64,000 bases of DNA from Diospyros lotus (GCF_014633365.1 NC_068343.1:27621307-27685306), one strand, 5' to 3'; numbered from the stretch's first letter, positions 10,392 through 22,669 are shown. Numbers and translations are program-made. Notes: generated from the letters alone by a model not told the origin.

Positions 10392-12984
10392 TGTAACACC
10401 TAGTGTTATTGGTATTAGAAAATATGGAAGGTTGATAGAAAACTTCTGAAAATGTGCCTTTGATGATAAGTAGAATTGATGGAATTGTTAATTTCTAAGG
10501 GTATTTTGGTAATTTGGAGTATAATTCCATGAGGGAATTAAATTATTAAAGAGGAAAATTACTTATAATTTATTTATATGTGAGAAGAAATTCATTTTCC
10601 CTAAAATGGAGAATAAATGTGGTGGAGTCACATGGATGGCTTGGATTAAAACTTGGAAGCCAAGGGTGGTGTCTAAGAGTGACACTTAGCAAACTCTTGT
10701 CCAAGAGAAATGAATGATTTAATTAAATAAAAAAAATGGGAAATAGTCATTCTAGCATTTTTGGAAGGAATGATTATGGGAGAAATAAAGAAATTCAAAA
10801 GAAAATGGAAATTAGTCTCCCATTTAATGTGTGAAAATGTGGGATTTATTTAAATGAAAAAGAAAATGAAAGGTTGTTAGGCATTTATGATGGAAAATAG
10901 TCTCATTAAAATAAATGAGAAAGAAATGGGAAATTCAAGAAGATCCAATGGTTGAGATTTGGTCTTGGAATGAGATTTGATCCAAATGCCATAGTTGATT
11001 CTTCAAGATTGGCATGGATTGCCAAATGTGTAGATATTTATAAAGGGAGATGAGATGGATGGTGGAGATTTATTTTCCAAAATAAATCCATAGAGGAGAT
11101 TTAATCTTGGATAGGCACATGGATTATGCTTTCTTTGAGTGGTTGAGATTAAGTCTTGATTAAGGCAAAGTGATCCAAGGTTGAGATTTAAAGAGAACAG
11201 GTGGCATGGATTGTGTTTCTTTCAAGGGTTAAGATTTATTCTCATAAAGAAAGATCAAGGGTTAAGATTGAGTCTTGAGTTTGAGATATCAAGACAAGGA
11301 AAAATCTCTCAAAGAAAGAAAGAAAATTTAAGAGAGAAAGTGGAGATATTGGAAAAAGTCTTCCATAAGCTTGAGGAGGAAATGGAAGAAAAGAAAAGAG
11401 AAGAAAGGGGAATGAAAGAAAGAAAGGAAGAAAGGTAAGGATTCTTCCTTATAGTAGTATATAAATCCTTTTTGTTTCTCTTGATGGTGGCTTAGCCTCT
11501 TCATTCTTTTTTTTTTTTTTTTAGATTGCTATAAGTGGGAGAGTTGGAAGCAAGGGGATTGGAGGCTAGAATGAGCATTTTAAGTTCTAAAGCCTCAAAA
11601 GGTAAAGGATGATCCTATGTGGAGGTGGCCTTGCAAGTTGGTAAATATGGTTTATAACTTCTTATGTAGCATTTGCATGTAGTGTTTAACACTTGCATGA
11701 TGTGAGTTCTAGTGGACCTATGACTATATGGAGGACTAGTGTTGTGGGAGGTGTAGGTTGATGCCTCAAACCTTGGTGAGTTGTGAGGATGAAAATGCCT
11801 AGCCTCATTTACATTTACTTAGCATACATAATCATGTTTATATTCATATTTACATGCATTGCACCCTTACTGAGCTTTATGCCTCATGAGGTTTTTATCC
11901 TCCCCTTGTCGGGTTTTTAATGCCAAGAGGTTGGAAAGGTTGCAACCTTGAAACCTTAGAAGATCCAATATGCTTTGATGTATATTTGTGTTGTTGGTTA
12001 TGATTTATGATGTATTAAGCTTGGATGAATTCTCTATTTAGTATATGATGTTTAAACTCCATGTTGGGATATATGATTTTATTTTGAAAAGAAAATAATG
12101 GCTTATGGCATGTTGAAGCCTAAGTCTTGATGTAAATCTCATATTTGGTATGTGTTGTTGGAAGCACCAAAGGGGTTGAATAAAATGATTTTTTTCGGAA
12201 TGTGATTTTTGATGATTATTTACTAAAGTTATTTTCTGGAAAAATTTGGGCTAAGAAGCCCAAGGGAAAAAAAAAAGAAAAAAAGAAGAAAAAAATAAAA
12301 GTGAAGAAGTAGTTGGTAGCAGCAGGGCCACTAGGGGGCAGTGCAGGCGGCAGGTGCGCCCGAGCGCGCGAGGGAGGCAGGCCAGGCGCAGGGGCAAGCA
12401 GGCGCTTGAGCGCATGGGTGTGTGGGCGAGGGTAACCCATGGCCAACCCGTGCTGCCAGTGCATTGCTGGGCCCTATGCGAGCCCCGAGGCACACTAGCA
12501 GGCCCCGTCGACCAATTTTTTAAAATATTTCTGAAAATTTGAGATTTTTGTGGTATTTTTGGATTAATTTTGGGCCCCAGAGGAATTTTCAAAATAAATG
12601 GATTTTTCGGGCATTTTTGGAGATAAATGCGAATTTTGGAAAATTAAAATTTATGAGTTTTTCCTTGAAATTGAGAAAATCAATGGGTTGTTTGGAATTT
12701 TGAATTTTATGGAGGCCGGTGGAATTCTTGGAAAAGAAGAAGAATTAAAGTATTTAAAGAGGATTTTGGATAATTTAAATGAGAATTAATTAGCCGAATG
12801 TGGAATTCGTAAAGCCCAATTTGCTAGTCGATTATGGGGTTAAGGGAAGGGAATGAGAAAGCTTAGTTCTCACCTAGGGCGTTTCGTGTTGAAACATAGT
12901 CCGTCTTTCACAAATGACCGGTTATGTGAGCAGTTTGGATGATTATTCACGAGTGGTACCCATAAGTGAGAGCGGGGCATCACA
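10392..12984 (+). mobile_element. Solo LTR (2593 bp) of the LARD-like Gypsy family
   Basis: Starts TGTAACACCTAGTGTTATTG and ends GAGCGGGGCATCACA, the same ends as the LTRs at 34.4-49.1, 54.6 and 54.8-62.0 kb. Flanks are CATTC (10387-10391) and CACTC (12985-12989), a likely 5-bp duplication with one change. A TATA-like TATTTATAAAGG lies near 11035-11045. The G+C-rich block at 12300-12510 is typical of the LTR's downstream part. No primer site follows, so only the LTR remains. Confidence 0.8.
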
Positions 12985-13802
12985 CACTCTTACCTTAAGG
13001 GTTGTGCCACGTGCCCTCGTGCATGTGTGCCATGTGTCCCAATCCCTCAAAGGATATAATGCTCCTAAACCCCTCATATTCTTCGGCACATATTCTTCTG
13101 AAGACCTTCTCCTATTCGAGGAACATTGTCTGCTCACCCATCTGCACTACACCTGCATCCTTCAACACTATGACAATGTCTTACTTAGGAATCGAAGGGC
13201 CCACACAAGAGATACCCTTGTGTGCCTCCTGACTACCTTTTGTCTTGTATTGGAAAGTTGGGGACCAATGAAGACCCTTCAAAAGATCTTTTCGAGGCTT
13301 CTCACACCCGAAGAACCTTTTCTTTCTAGAGCCATCCTTCCATAGTACCCCCTCTTTGGGTGACTCCCTCTAACAAGACCTTGTTCTCTCACGTGGCTCT
13401 GCCAACTCCTTGTTGAGCTTCTCCAATACAAACAAGTTTTCATTGTTGTATTCTGGTAACAACAGTAATACACTTTTGTTAAAAAATCTAAGGGAAACCT
13501 AAAAGAAAATGGGAAACATCCATAAGCAACACATCATAGTAAATTTTATCCTTGTAGTCACCTAACTAAAGAGGAGCATGGCATTTCTTAGAAATTGGCA
13601 AAGTTTTTTTATTCACCCATGTAACTTAAATAGCTTTAAATGTGGTTGTACCTTAAGGTTTAATCGAGTAATTGCAAACTTACAGACATATTCATGGTGT
13701 CAATGACCATTATGCAATTTCTCTCCCCACTTCTAATACATGTCTAAAAAATGTTAGTGCATTTTCATTCATTACCATCAACACTCTTAGTTAACACTTA
13801 CC
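12985..13802. other. Decayed Gypsy interior, no legible domain
   Basis: G+C-richer 12985-13390, then AT-rich. Position between RT (left) and the gag zinc knuckle (right) suggests the former gag-protease junction on the minus strand, but I cannot read a protease motif. Confidence 0.35.
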
Positions 13803-14036
13803 TCATAATATTAACATGTTTCTCCATTTTAGTTCTTCACCAAACTCTTCCTCTCCTCTATAAAAATCTAATAGATTAATCATTCCTTCTCCATCCTCGA
13901 GTTGGTTAGTGCGCTCTTGCTCTAGCTCTGGAGTGTAGGTGCATTTAGGATAATAAGCACTAATACAACCTTTTTTGTGACAATGATAGCATGGAATGGA
14001 AGGGTTATTAGGATGCAAAGTACTAAGATAGGAATT
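13803..14036 (-). pseudogene. Gypsy gag remnant with altered zinc knuckle
   Basis: Minus-strand frame reads CYHCHKKGCISAYYPKC, a CCHC knuckle whose third ligand (His) is Cys and whose fourth (Cys) is Tyr, followed by an acidic segment (LEDGEGM). This is the order seen after the gag knuckle in plant Gypsy elements. The frame is cut at 14036 by the inner Gypsy element, whose GAATT target duplication starts at 14032. Confidence 0.6.
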
Positions 14037-14370
14037 TAATACAACATAAGAAGGAAGAATCATAAATGAAGAAAGAGAAATGGAGAAGAAGACAGAGAGA
14101 ATTCAGAGAAAAGTGAATAAGGTAATTAGAAATTCTTATTCAATCTTAAAATGGTTACAACTGATAAAGTCTATATATCCTCTTTACAACTTGACAATTG
14201 TCATTCTCGCCCTTGTTGTAACAAGAAAGTATGATTAACCAAAGTAACTAATTCCTTAACTGTAGCCACAATAGCTCTTGGCAAGTGTCTCCTAGGATTA
14301 ACTACCACTTGTCAGCTCCAATTTATCTCTAATATGCTCCTATTCAACTCCCAAAACAATCCATACATTA
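14037..14370 (-). repeat. 3' LTR of inner Gypsy element
   Basis: Matches 16909-17239 through blocks such as AAATGGAGAAGAAGACA, TATATATCCTCTTTACAA, GATTAACTACCACTT versus GATCAACTACCACTT, and CATACATTA at the end. The pyrimidine tract at 14375-14385 is its polypurine primer on the minus strand. Confidence 0.75.
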
Positions 14371-14399
14371 ATACTTCCCCCTTTTAAGAACTCTTATCC

Positions 14400-14570
14400 A
14401 CAAGAAAATGTCAAGAATTTGAACTTGTAGATCATAGAAAAATTTCCAAGTACTATTAAAATGAGGATCACCCCACTACACAAGAACCTAAGTAGTAGGT
14501 TGATCAACCCCTTTCACAATTTGTGAGCCCAAATTTCCACTAGATAATAGGGAGTAAAACCAAAAGTGGG
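14400..14570 (-). pseudogene. Tail of a Gypsy integrase/polyprotein
   Basis: On the minus strand the frame reads VQWGDPHFNSTWKFFYDLQV near the 3' LTR, resembling the chromodomain-like end (VQWxxLPxxxATWExxxxLxxxFPxFHLEDK) of Gypsy polyproteins. It lies right before the polypurine tract, as expected for the pol terminus. A relic of low information content. Confidence 0.55.
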
Positions 14571-15818
14571 AGGAAGGGTAGAAGAAAATGAAGAATAACT
14601 AATTTTGCCCTTAAGTTGGCAAACAAGAAATGTAGGATGAATTGAAGTATAAGAAGGAATTTAGAGTTTGTAAGCTACTATGCTAATACAATCTAGAATT
14701 TTGTAAAGACCAAAATACATAGGGGAATGTTTTCGATATGATGAGACTTAAGGGTAGAAGGTCAATAAGGTTTAAGTTTAACATAAACCTATCCCCTCTA
14801 TCTGAAAGTGTTTGCTGATCTTGTGTTTATTAACCAAATGTTCCATTCATTTTTTAGCTCATTCCAAGTGATACTTAGCCAAATGAAGAGTACCCTTCAT
14901 ATCTTCTAATTGTTGGTTCGCAAGTGCCATGGCAAAATCACCCAGAAATTAAGGAATGCATTTTTGAGCTCATTCCAAGTGACCCTTTAAATTAAATTCC
15001 ATATTAAAGGATTGGAAATTGAAGGTAAAATCACCCAAGGTTCATAACCATTGTATCCCTAGCACCATTTCACATTAGCTAGATCCATCTTTTTTAGAAA
15101 TGATACTTTTTCCCATAATTGCAACATCCTTCTATATTCTACAATTAATTGCATACCATGAGCATGGCAAGGATTTGTATGATCCCCTTATGTTTTTTGG
15201 TGACTTATGGCATTACTTTAGTAGCTTTTCCCCTTCTCTGACAACCTTTAGCAATCATTTCTTTATTTTTCTTCCTTCTTTCATCCTTTATTTTCTTCTT
15301 TCTTCTCGATTTTTCTTATTTTATCAATGGAAATGAAATTGAAAATGTAGGTTTCTTGATATATATATATACATATATGTATATCAAGTTTTGGTTTATC
15401 ATACTTTTACCTCAATATTTCTACCTTATCCCACAAGGTTCCCAAAAGTCACATATAAACCCCTTGGTTCTATACATTTCACTTAAACCACCAATTCGTT
15501 CTAGCAACTCCATAAATGTCTTATATCACATATCCCGACATTTATCAATTTTCTCATTTGGACACCAAACTCTTAATCCTTAAGTTCCTCAAGCTCTTGA
15601 GACTTTTTAAAATATTCCTAAGTCCACTTTTTGGGGTCTACCCGTGTGCATTCAAGCTCCTTGAATTCTATCATTTTACTCTTATCTTTCCTCAACCAAA
15701 AAGATCATGTAATATAAGGTATTATAGATTCTAGCCATTCCCTCTTCCTAATCAAATATCCTTTCTACAAAGTTCAAGTATACATATTTTATTCCTTCAA
15801 CTTCATCAACAATAGTAA
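14571..15818. other. Inner Gypsy interior, deleted and decayed
   Basis: AT-rich sequence where most of pol would lie. No RT or RNase H motif is legible on the minus strand. The plus-strand ORFs here are AT-rich and low complexity. Confidence 0.4.
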
Positions 15819-16154
15819 TCATGTATATTTGAGTTCTTTGTCTACATTTATGGCTAGGTACAAATTTTCATCACACCAAAAACAAAGATCTTTGGCCTTT
15901 TTCTCATCATTTTCCTTGCTAATTAAGTGTCTTATGTCACTTAGGTAAAGGTCTTGAAGGTTTAAGTGGTAAAATCTTATTTTAGGGGGTGGTAAAGGTA
16001 ATAATCTAGGTTGAATAAGAAGTAAATTAGTTGGTTTAAAAGGTATGAGAGGATTGAAAATATTAGTTTTGGTTACATAGGGTTGATAAAAATGGTTGGT
16101 TGAAAAATGAGAAGTTTTGTTGGAAGATTTCAACTTGTTGGGTTTGGTATTCAA
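15819..16154 (-). pseudogene. Inner Gypsy gag remnant with knuckle region
   Basis: The 111-codon minus-strand frame has a Pro-rich stretch (LLPLPPPKIR), then KAKDLCFWCDENL, matching the common Gypsy gag segment (RRxKGLCFxCDExxxPGHxC). The GH-x-C part is replaced (AINVDKEL), so the metal site is broken. It lies between the primer site and the deleted pol. Confidence 0.6.
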
Positions 16155-16893
16155 AGTTGCTTCTTGTAGTTTGGCTAGGGAGTAAGCCTGTACATAGTTT
16201 TAGGCAAAAACATTCTAATAGGAATTTGTGTCTCAATACTCAATCTAGCTAAAAAACAACATAAGGCATATTCTAGCATTAAAACCAACTCATTTAACAA
16301 CACATCAAAATCATCAACATAATCTTATAAATTCTCAATTTGTTTCAAGTTTCCAAGATTAGCCATAAGGTCCTTCAATGTTTCTTCTCCAAACCTACTA
16401 ATCAACACTTTCCATATTCTTCTCATATCATTGAGTTCTTAATTTTGTTCTTCATAGATGATCAATGCCAATGTAATGCTCTCTTTTCTAGACGAACTAC
16501 AACTAATTGATTTTTTGTTGTAATTAGTGTGTTATCTAATTCAAAGAATTGTTCAACCCTAAAAGCCACTCCCTTTAAATCTTCTCCAAAAAACCTTGGA
16601 AATTCTATTTTCACGATTCAATATTGAATACGAGTATTAAGTTCAGAATCACCAATATTAGATAGAGTTGTTGTTTGTGCCTAATTCACCAATACTCAAT
16701 ATTGGTAATGGAATTCATTGATTAGATTCTCAAATTTCAATCATCGATTCATTCATCTATTGGAGGTTTTTGATTGATTTATCAAGTCATCCTTGCTTAT
16801 ATGTTGTTTCTGTGAAAAACTCTTGAATTTCTCCTCCAATTTCTCAAGTTATTCTTGTGATCAAGTGTTTTCAACCATGGTAAGAGGATCAGG

Positions 16894-16905
16894 GCTCTGA
16901 TACCA
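16894..16905 (-). promoter_or_regulatory. Primer binding site of inner Gypsy element
   Basis: Plus-strand GCTCTGATACCA is the complement of TGGTATCAGAGC, which pairs with the 3' end of plant initiator-Met tRNA. It is three bases from the LTR edge at 16909. Confidence 0.85.
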
Positions 16906-16908
16906 GTT

Positions 16909-17239
16909 TGATACAAGGTAGAATGGAATAATCAAAAATGAAGAAATGAAGAATGAGACACAAAGATAAATGGAGAAGAAGACATTAAGAGGATTTAGAG
17001 AAAAGTGATAAAATGAATAAGAGATTCTTATTTTATCTTGAAAATAGTTTCAACTAATCAAGTTTATATATCCTCTTTACAAGTAAGCAACTGTTAGTCC
17101 CACCCTTGTTGTCACATGAAAGTAATTGATTCCCTAATGGCAGCCACAAAAGCTCCTAAGAAGTGTCTCTAGGATCAACTACCACTTCTCAGCTCCAATT
17201 TAGCTTTCCAATTTAGCTACCAAAACAAGCCATACATTA
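16909..17239 (-). repeat. 5' LTR of inner Gypsy element
   Basis: Starts TGATACAAGG on plus, ends CATACATTA, followed by the GAATT target duplication. Pairs with 14037-14370. Confidence 0.75.
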
Positions 17240-17244
17240 GAATT

Positions 17245-19756
17245 ATTGGAAGAAAAAATTCTATTCCTAACAGTGTTATCCCTAGAAGCTAAATAAGAGG
17301 CTATCTTACTGATATTGCTTTCTCCGTGAGGAGGTTAAGGGAAGGACTTAGACAGATAAGAGTTAGAGGTATGTGTGGATACATGACAAGTAGATAGGAC
17401 CTTAAAAATATATTTCTATCAAACTTCAAGCGGCAACTCAAATACTTACTACATTGTGCGTTTTGCCTATGATATTGGAATCAAATCTTGGGGTATGGAG
17501 TTGCCCAAAGGGCTGTGTTGCATTACGCTTAAGGCCATACCTCTACCATTGCTAGTGATTTACTTGGTTCGTGTGTTGGAGGCGCTATGTACGGACTCAT
17601 GGGGTTAGTTGGGCCAAAGGACTAGACACCTATGTTACAAAAAGATATATATATATATATCTTCAATGCCTTATGATAAGCTTTCTCTAAAGTCTCTAGG
17701 GAGTGAAACATGATCTCTCTCTACATATCTAACCCCAACCCATTTATAAACCTTTGCATTGTGATGAAAGGATCATCATTTAAGTCAGGTAATCAATTAT
17801 ACTTCAAGTTGATTACTTTAGGTTTAGCAATTGTTATTGTAACTAACTCTTATGGAAGGTGGGTACATTACTTTTACTTCATAATATCCCATTGGGTGAT
17901 AAGAAGCTCACCCAATCCCTCTAAATTAAATTGAACCTTTTGTTAATATTTTTTTTACAAAACTAGTTATTTTAGTTTTAGTAAAACAAATCATCCCAAT
18001 GTCAGTTATGTTATACCATGTGAAGTAGTCATCCATGTCATCCGACTGGATCTATCTTGCCATCATATTCTTGAATTTCCACTTTCACATTCCTAGTAAT
18101 TTTTCTCAGTTCTTCCTACATATACCTATAGGGCAGAAGTGATTGTCTATATTCTCTTTCTAGATTCCTATCAGTAATTATGTTCATCTATTCTAGGATT
18201 ATTGATATGAGTCCTTTAATAGATGCCTTCAATCATACTTAGGTGATTTGTGATGATAATCAAAATGGTGTGTCTCTATCAAAGGGTTACCTATGTTCTA
18301 AATGAGGCAGTATCATAAGAGTGAGGCATCTTATTGGAAGCAATGAGTATCCCAGGAGTATTGAGTGCCCCGTTCATAGACTCACCAGAATGATAAGATC
18401 CTAATCATCTCTCTTTTGCTTACGTAACATTTTGAGGACTAGTGTTATCTGCTTAGAAAGTGTTCCCATTATACCCAAAAGGCCCTTGAGATTGCTTAGT
18501 TTCAATGGTTTTTGTGGAATTTCGCAATGATTGGAGATCAATATAGGTGTAGTGGAGGAAGTTTTATGTTGTTTATTGGGAGCTATTAGAAATCAAACAA
18601 GTGATATAAAGAAGGTTAAAAATAGGTAATGTAAGATATGGCAATGTTGAGAGGACTCAAATTGCAACTTAAATGCAAACAACAATCCTACCATGATGAG
18701 TGATAATTAAGCTATAAAATTTAAAGTATATGACAATGTCAATAATAAAATTAATCCTCAAGATGCAATAAATAGGGTAAGGGGTATCGTTTCTATGAGT
18801 TTTTTTTTCTAGTTTTTTGATTAGCTACAAAAGAAAATTAAATGGACCTAAATTTTTTTACTAAAGATAGCTAAATAAATAAATATTAATCAAGTTTTCA
18901 AATTGAAGAGTGCACCTTAATCAAAGAAAAGTTGAATTTAGTTTAGGGAAGAAATTATTCTTGCACTAATTAAGCTAACTTAGACCAAGTATATAGCAAA
19001 GTGGGTTGGGCAATTATAATTTGGTTGGGCAATTATAATTTGGTTGGGTTTGGTCAAATAGGTTGGAATAAACTTGTGGGTTGTTGGTTTTAAGGATACT
19101 TTGTTATTGTGGTTTAGGGTTAAGAAATTAGGACAAAACATATAGGTTAGTTGATGGGTTAATGGGTCTTTAAATTGGTTGCAATTTAGTTATTAGGTAG
19201 GTAAAGGAGAAATTGAGTTAGAGATGAAGGCTTATAAATTGTGTGATGCAACAAGGGATTTGGTGATGTGGGCTTCCAACAAAATTGTAATAAGGACTCA
19301 TAGCAGCAAAGTACTTCTAACCATGGCGACAACACCATTTAGCCATTCTAATGGTAACTATAGCTTTGCTGATGGAAAAAAAAAAAAGAAGCATAAAGAT
19401 GCCTTATTTGATCATGGATGATGTCAAAATTGTCGGCAAACTCAGCTTTTGGCTTTATTAAGGCTTTGGGGAAGGTATTGTCTGGTTAAAAAAAATGGCA
19501 TGTTGTAATAAACTTTGAACTTTAATGGAAAGCAAAGACTAATGATGTTATATATTAAAAGGGTTAATTGTTGTGATGAAGATAGTTGATGATGATGATC
19601 AACAAATAATGTTGGATTTTCTAATTGCCAAAACAGAGGGTGAGGATTGTGTTACAACTATGATGAAATGATGGATTATGGGTTGTAAGGATAGTTAATT
19701 TTCTAAAGTTTTCCAAAAACATTTATAAAACCCTTGAAAATGATATAGGAATTTCA
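17245..19756 (-). pseudogene. Gag and leader region of the old Gypsy element, decayed
   Basis: This resumes the older element after the inner insertion. On the minus strand near 18000-18150 the reading VKVEIQEYDGKIDP is visible, resembling the start of the Gypsy gag domain (VKVDIPEFxGKLxPDEFxDWL). A frame change and stops follow. The rest up to the primer site is AT-rich leader with no other readable motif. Plus-strand ORFs at 17710 and 19224 look accidental. Confidence 0.5.
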
Positions 19757-19768
19757 ACTTTGATACTA
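19757..19768 (-). promoter_or_regulatory. Decayed primer binding site of the old Gypsy element
   Basis: Plus-strand ACTTTGATACTA matches the complement of the initiator-Met primer site (GCTCTGATACCA) at 9 of 12 bases, and sits five bases from the LTR edge at 19774. Confidence 0.6.
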
Positions 19769-19773
19769 ATTAA

Positions 19774-20093
19774 TGTAGAACTCAACACAAAAAACACAAG
19801 AGTAAAATGTTTACTCAAAACAATGCCAATAATCAAAGCTACCTTCAATTACAACCTAAAAGGATTATAATAGACAACTAATAGATAAAAATCTAGCTTA
19901 ACTAGGATTCCTTAATGCAATCTAATTAGGATTCTTCTAACTAAAGCAAAAAAAAAAAAGGTATCAAAAGAAATTTGGAAACAAATTAATAAGAGGAAAC
20001 AAAAAGAAATAAAAATAATAACACAATATAAATTTCTATTTCTACTCCTAAAATATTGTTTCCCAAAAATATTTGCTCATACAATCTACATCA
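19774..20093 (-). repeat. 5' LTR of the old Gypsy element
   Basis: Starts TGTAGAACTC and ends CTACATCA. Homologous to 6799-7133. Clearly diverged from its partner, much more than the LTR pair of the Copia element at 34.8-47.0 kb. Confidence 0.7.
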
Positions 20094-20191
20094 CACATTT
20101 CCTTTCTTGTCCAATTGTAAGGAGTTGATGTAAGCTTACTTCCAAAGCTTGAAGAACCTTTAATCTGCTAATAAAATGCTCTCTCTCTCTA

Positions 20192-20440
20192 TGAAATATC
20201 CCGAGAGCCTAAGGTTAGGTCCAAGAAGGGACTCTAGAAAAGGTAGTATATATATCAAGGATAGTAAGGAAGGAAACAACACTAGCTATATACCTTTTGG
20301 GCTGAATGTGGATAAAGAACTCATGGGTTAAACGTGCTTGAGGTAGGATAGTTCAAGGATGGTGACCCTTAGGAAGTTCGCGTAGACCCATAAGAGTAAG
20401 TTGATCCAGTCCTTTCTATCACTTGATGCAGGATGTTACA
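20192..20440 (+). mobile_element. Cassandra-type TRIM LTR with 5S rRNA-like core (solo)
   Basis: 249 bp from TGAAATATCCCGAGAGCC to GGATGTTACA, flanked by a perfect CTCTA duplication (20187-20191 and 20441-20445). The centre holds a degenerate 5S rRNA internal promoter: GGTTAAACGTGCTTG (box A-like) at 20326-20340 and GGATGGTGACC (box C-like) at 20357-20367. Cassandra elements are non-coding TRIMs whose LTRs carry 5S-derived sequence. A second copy is at 60817-61042 in opposite orientation. Short segments 20094-20191 and 20441-20563 beside it show nothing else. Confidence 0.85.
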
Positions 20441-21573
20441 CTCTAACTTGCTAGCTGTGATTGTCCATTCAAGTTGGATTGATGGGGTTGTTAGGTAAGA
20501 CTAGCTAAATGTGCCTTAGATGTGTTAACACAAAGATTGCCCCAATGAAAATTGGTGACACAATGTTGAGTTTGCTTTTGAATGTTTTGATGATGATTAG
20601 TTTAGTAGAACTTTAATGTAATGATTGTTCTATGTTAAGGATACTTTGAGAATTATCTCAAGGAATCTTGTTATGTTATAGGATTATTAATGTGTAGTTT
20701 TGCATATGTAGAAATTATGTTATCCTTCTCCAGAATAGTGATTAAGGGTATGATACGCTTATCTTGATAAAATATATGTTGAGGTTGCATTGGTCAAGGA
20801 AACTTGATAGGTTTATCTTTTAGTATGATTAATGCTCTCAAATGTGTAATGCGTTAAACTTGTTTTGCCCATATGTTTTATTCGTATGTCTCTCTTTAGG
20901 GTTATCCTAAAGATAATGCATGAGTGTTTTGTGGAAGATCATGATATGATATTTTATATAATTTATGTGGCAACATTACTCAAAAGTTCTAGAGTAATGT
21001 GTTCTATATTTTATATATGATGTTTAAGTGTTACATATCAAGATTGTTATATAAATAATCATATACTCAAGTAATGATACTTGAGTTTTGATTTATAGAA
21101 TTTTAATTGTCTTATCCTTCTTGTTAAGGTTGTGCTTAATATGTTTTATTAAGTGATCAAGCTTGTTTTGTCAAAAGATTGATCTAAGATCTCAAGGGAT
21201 ATCTTAAGTATCCATATTACATGAGTGTCATTTAGACCTCATGGTGATTAGAGTAAGCTTAAGGTTATGAATATCTTAAGCACTCAAAATATGTGGAAGC
21301 ATTGATAAAAATCAAAGAGCAATGTGCTTTAGTTGTTGCATAAGTATCTAACATCTTTACTCTTAAGTAAATACTTAGGCATGTGATAATAAGTTTTATT
21401 TCAAAGCCTAAGTTATTTGTGTAATATTTAATATCATATTCTTAAGGCTCTTATTGTTCTGAAATTTAATGGAAGAACATTTGAGATTTTATTAAGTGAA
21501 TGTTTGTTGCCTTGATTTATAGGATTGTTGATTCTAAGCAGCATTTGGTTAGGTTGTTAAATATTCATCTTCT

Positions 21574-22040
21574 AAGAATGATAATCGAGTGATGGGTAAT
21601 CACTCGAATAAGAATGTAGATACAATTAAGTAATGCTATCTTAAAGCATCTAGATATAGTTAGAACAATTCTTGAAAGAACTTAAATGCTGTATATTTTC
21701 CAAGCAATACTTCATAGTGTTGCTCATGTTTAGATTTAATACATTTGAGTAATAGAATTCCATAGATTTTACATTTCAAGAATTACTTAATGTATGTATT
21801 AGTAGCAAGAATGATAATCAAGTGATGGGTAATCACTCGAATAAGAATGTAGATACAATTAAGTGATGCTATCTTGAAGCATCTAGATATAGTTAGAACA
21901 GTTCTTGAAAGAACTTAAATGCTGTATATTTTCCAAGCAATACTTCCTAGTGTTGCTCATGTGTAGATTTAATGCATTTGAGTAATAGAATTCCATAGAT
22001 TCTATCTTTCAAGAATTACTTAATTTATGTATTAGTAGCA
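21574..22040 (+). repeat. Tandem duplication of about 233 bp inside the solo LTR
   Basis: 21574-21806 and 21807-22040 are nearly identical. Both begin AAGAATGATAATC and end TATTAGTAGCA. Only a scatter of substitutions separates them. Each starts with an inverted pair TCGAGTGAT-GGGTA-ATCACTCGA (one arm changed in copy 2). Confidence 0.9.
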
Positions 22041-22669
22041 TATTGTGTATGATATGCCTTGTTGATTGAGCAACATATTTTGTGCTCAACATATCTGATA
22101 TGTTTTGTGTGTTGTATTCCAATCAAGTAAATATGAGTTACTTGACTTATGAATGGTTCATGTGAATATGCTTCATAAAGTATTTGTGAATATCTATGAT
22201 GCATTTTTCTATGATGCATTTTTCTTAAATGTTGAGTTATGTTGTTAACACAGTGTGCTCAATATATTATATGTTTTGTCTCAGTTAAATAGCAAGTAAG
22301 CTATTTAACTTATGAGTGTATATTGGATATATGAATGAATAGTTATTTGTGTAATGGTTTTTCTTTGGAATATGTCATATCATGTGCTAAATAAAATGAT
22401 TCATATTTGAATTTAAAAAAGATAAGCTTTGTGTTGAGTAACATATATTGTTCTCAACTTGTTATCAAAGTCTTGTGCCTTAAGAATACCTCATTTATCT
22501 TCTAAGGCTTTTTATGTAATCAAGTGAGTGTGATTGGAAAGTTAGTGTTAACCAACTTTTACAAACGTCACTTGTGCTTTAAGCATCTTATTTGTTTGAG
22601 CTTAAAGTTTATGCTATTTGGAGAAATTGTTTTGATGATGTTATTCAAAACAATATATATTGATTAGAT

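Larger units (their letters stand above)
14037..17239 (-). mobile_element. Inner Ty3/Gypsy element, internally deleted, inserted in the older element
   Basis: Direct repeats 14037-14370 and 16909-17239 (334 and 331 bp) flank a 2.5-kb interior. The 5-bp GAATT duplication is perfect (14032-14036 and 17240-17244). A primer site matching initiator-Met tRNA adjoins the right LTR, and a pyrimidine run (CCCCCTTTT on plus) adjoins the left LTR, fixing minus orientation. Only a gag knuckle region and the far C-terminus of integrase can be read, so most of pol is gone. Confidence 0.8.
6799..20093 (-). mobile_element. Old Ty3/Gypsy LTR retrotransposon, nested and decayed
   Basis: Two related direct repeats (6799-7133 and 19774-20093) flank minus-strand gag, then RT, RNase H and integrase remnants in the correct order. 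A decayed initiator-Met primer site lies beside the right LTR, which is therefore the 5' LTR. A purine tract on the minus strand (CTCCCTTAG on the plus strand, about 7136-7144) lies next to the left LTR, as expected for the 3' end. The interior is split by a solo LTR (10392-12984) and a second Gypsy element (14037-17239). No matching target duplication was found, consistent with age. Confidence 0.75.

Noticed and set aside
12216..12592. Overlapping ORFs of 62-113 codons in the G+C-rich block
   Set aside because: They overlap on both strands inside a solo LTR. Long frames are expected in G+C-rich sequence with few stops.
6794..20098. Target duplication of the old Gypsy element
   Set aside because: Bases flanking the two LTRs (TTATA and CACAT) do not match. 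The element call rests on LTR similarity, the primer site and domain order instead.
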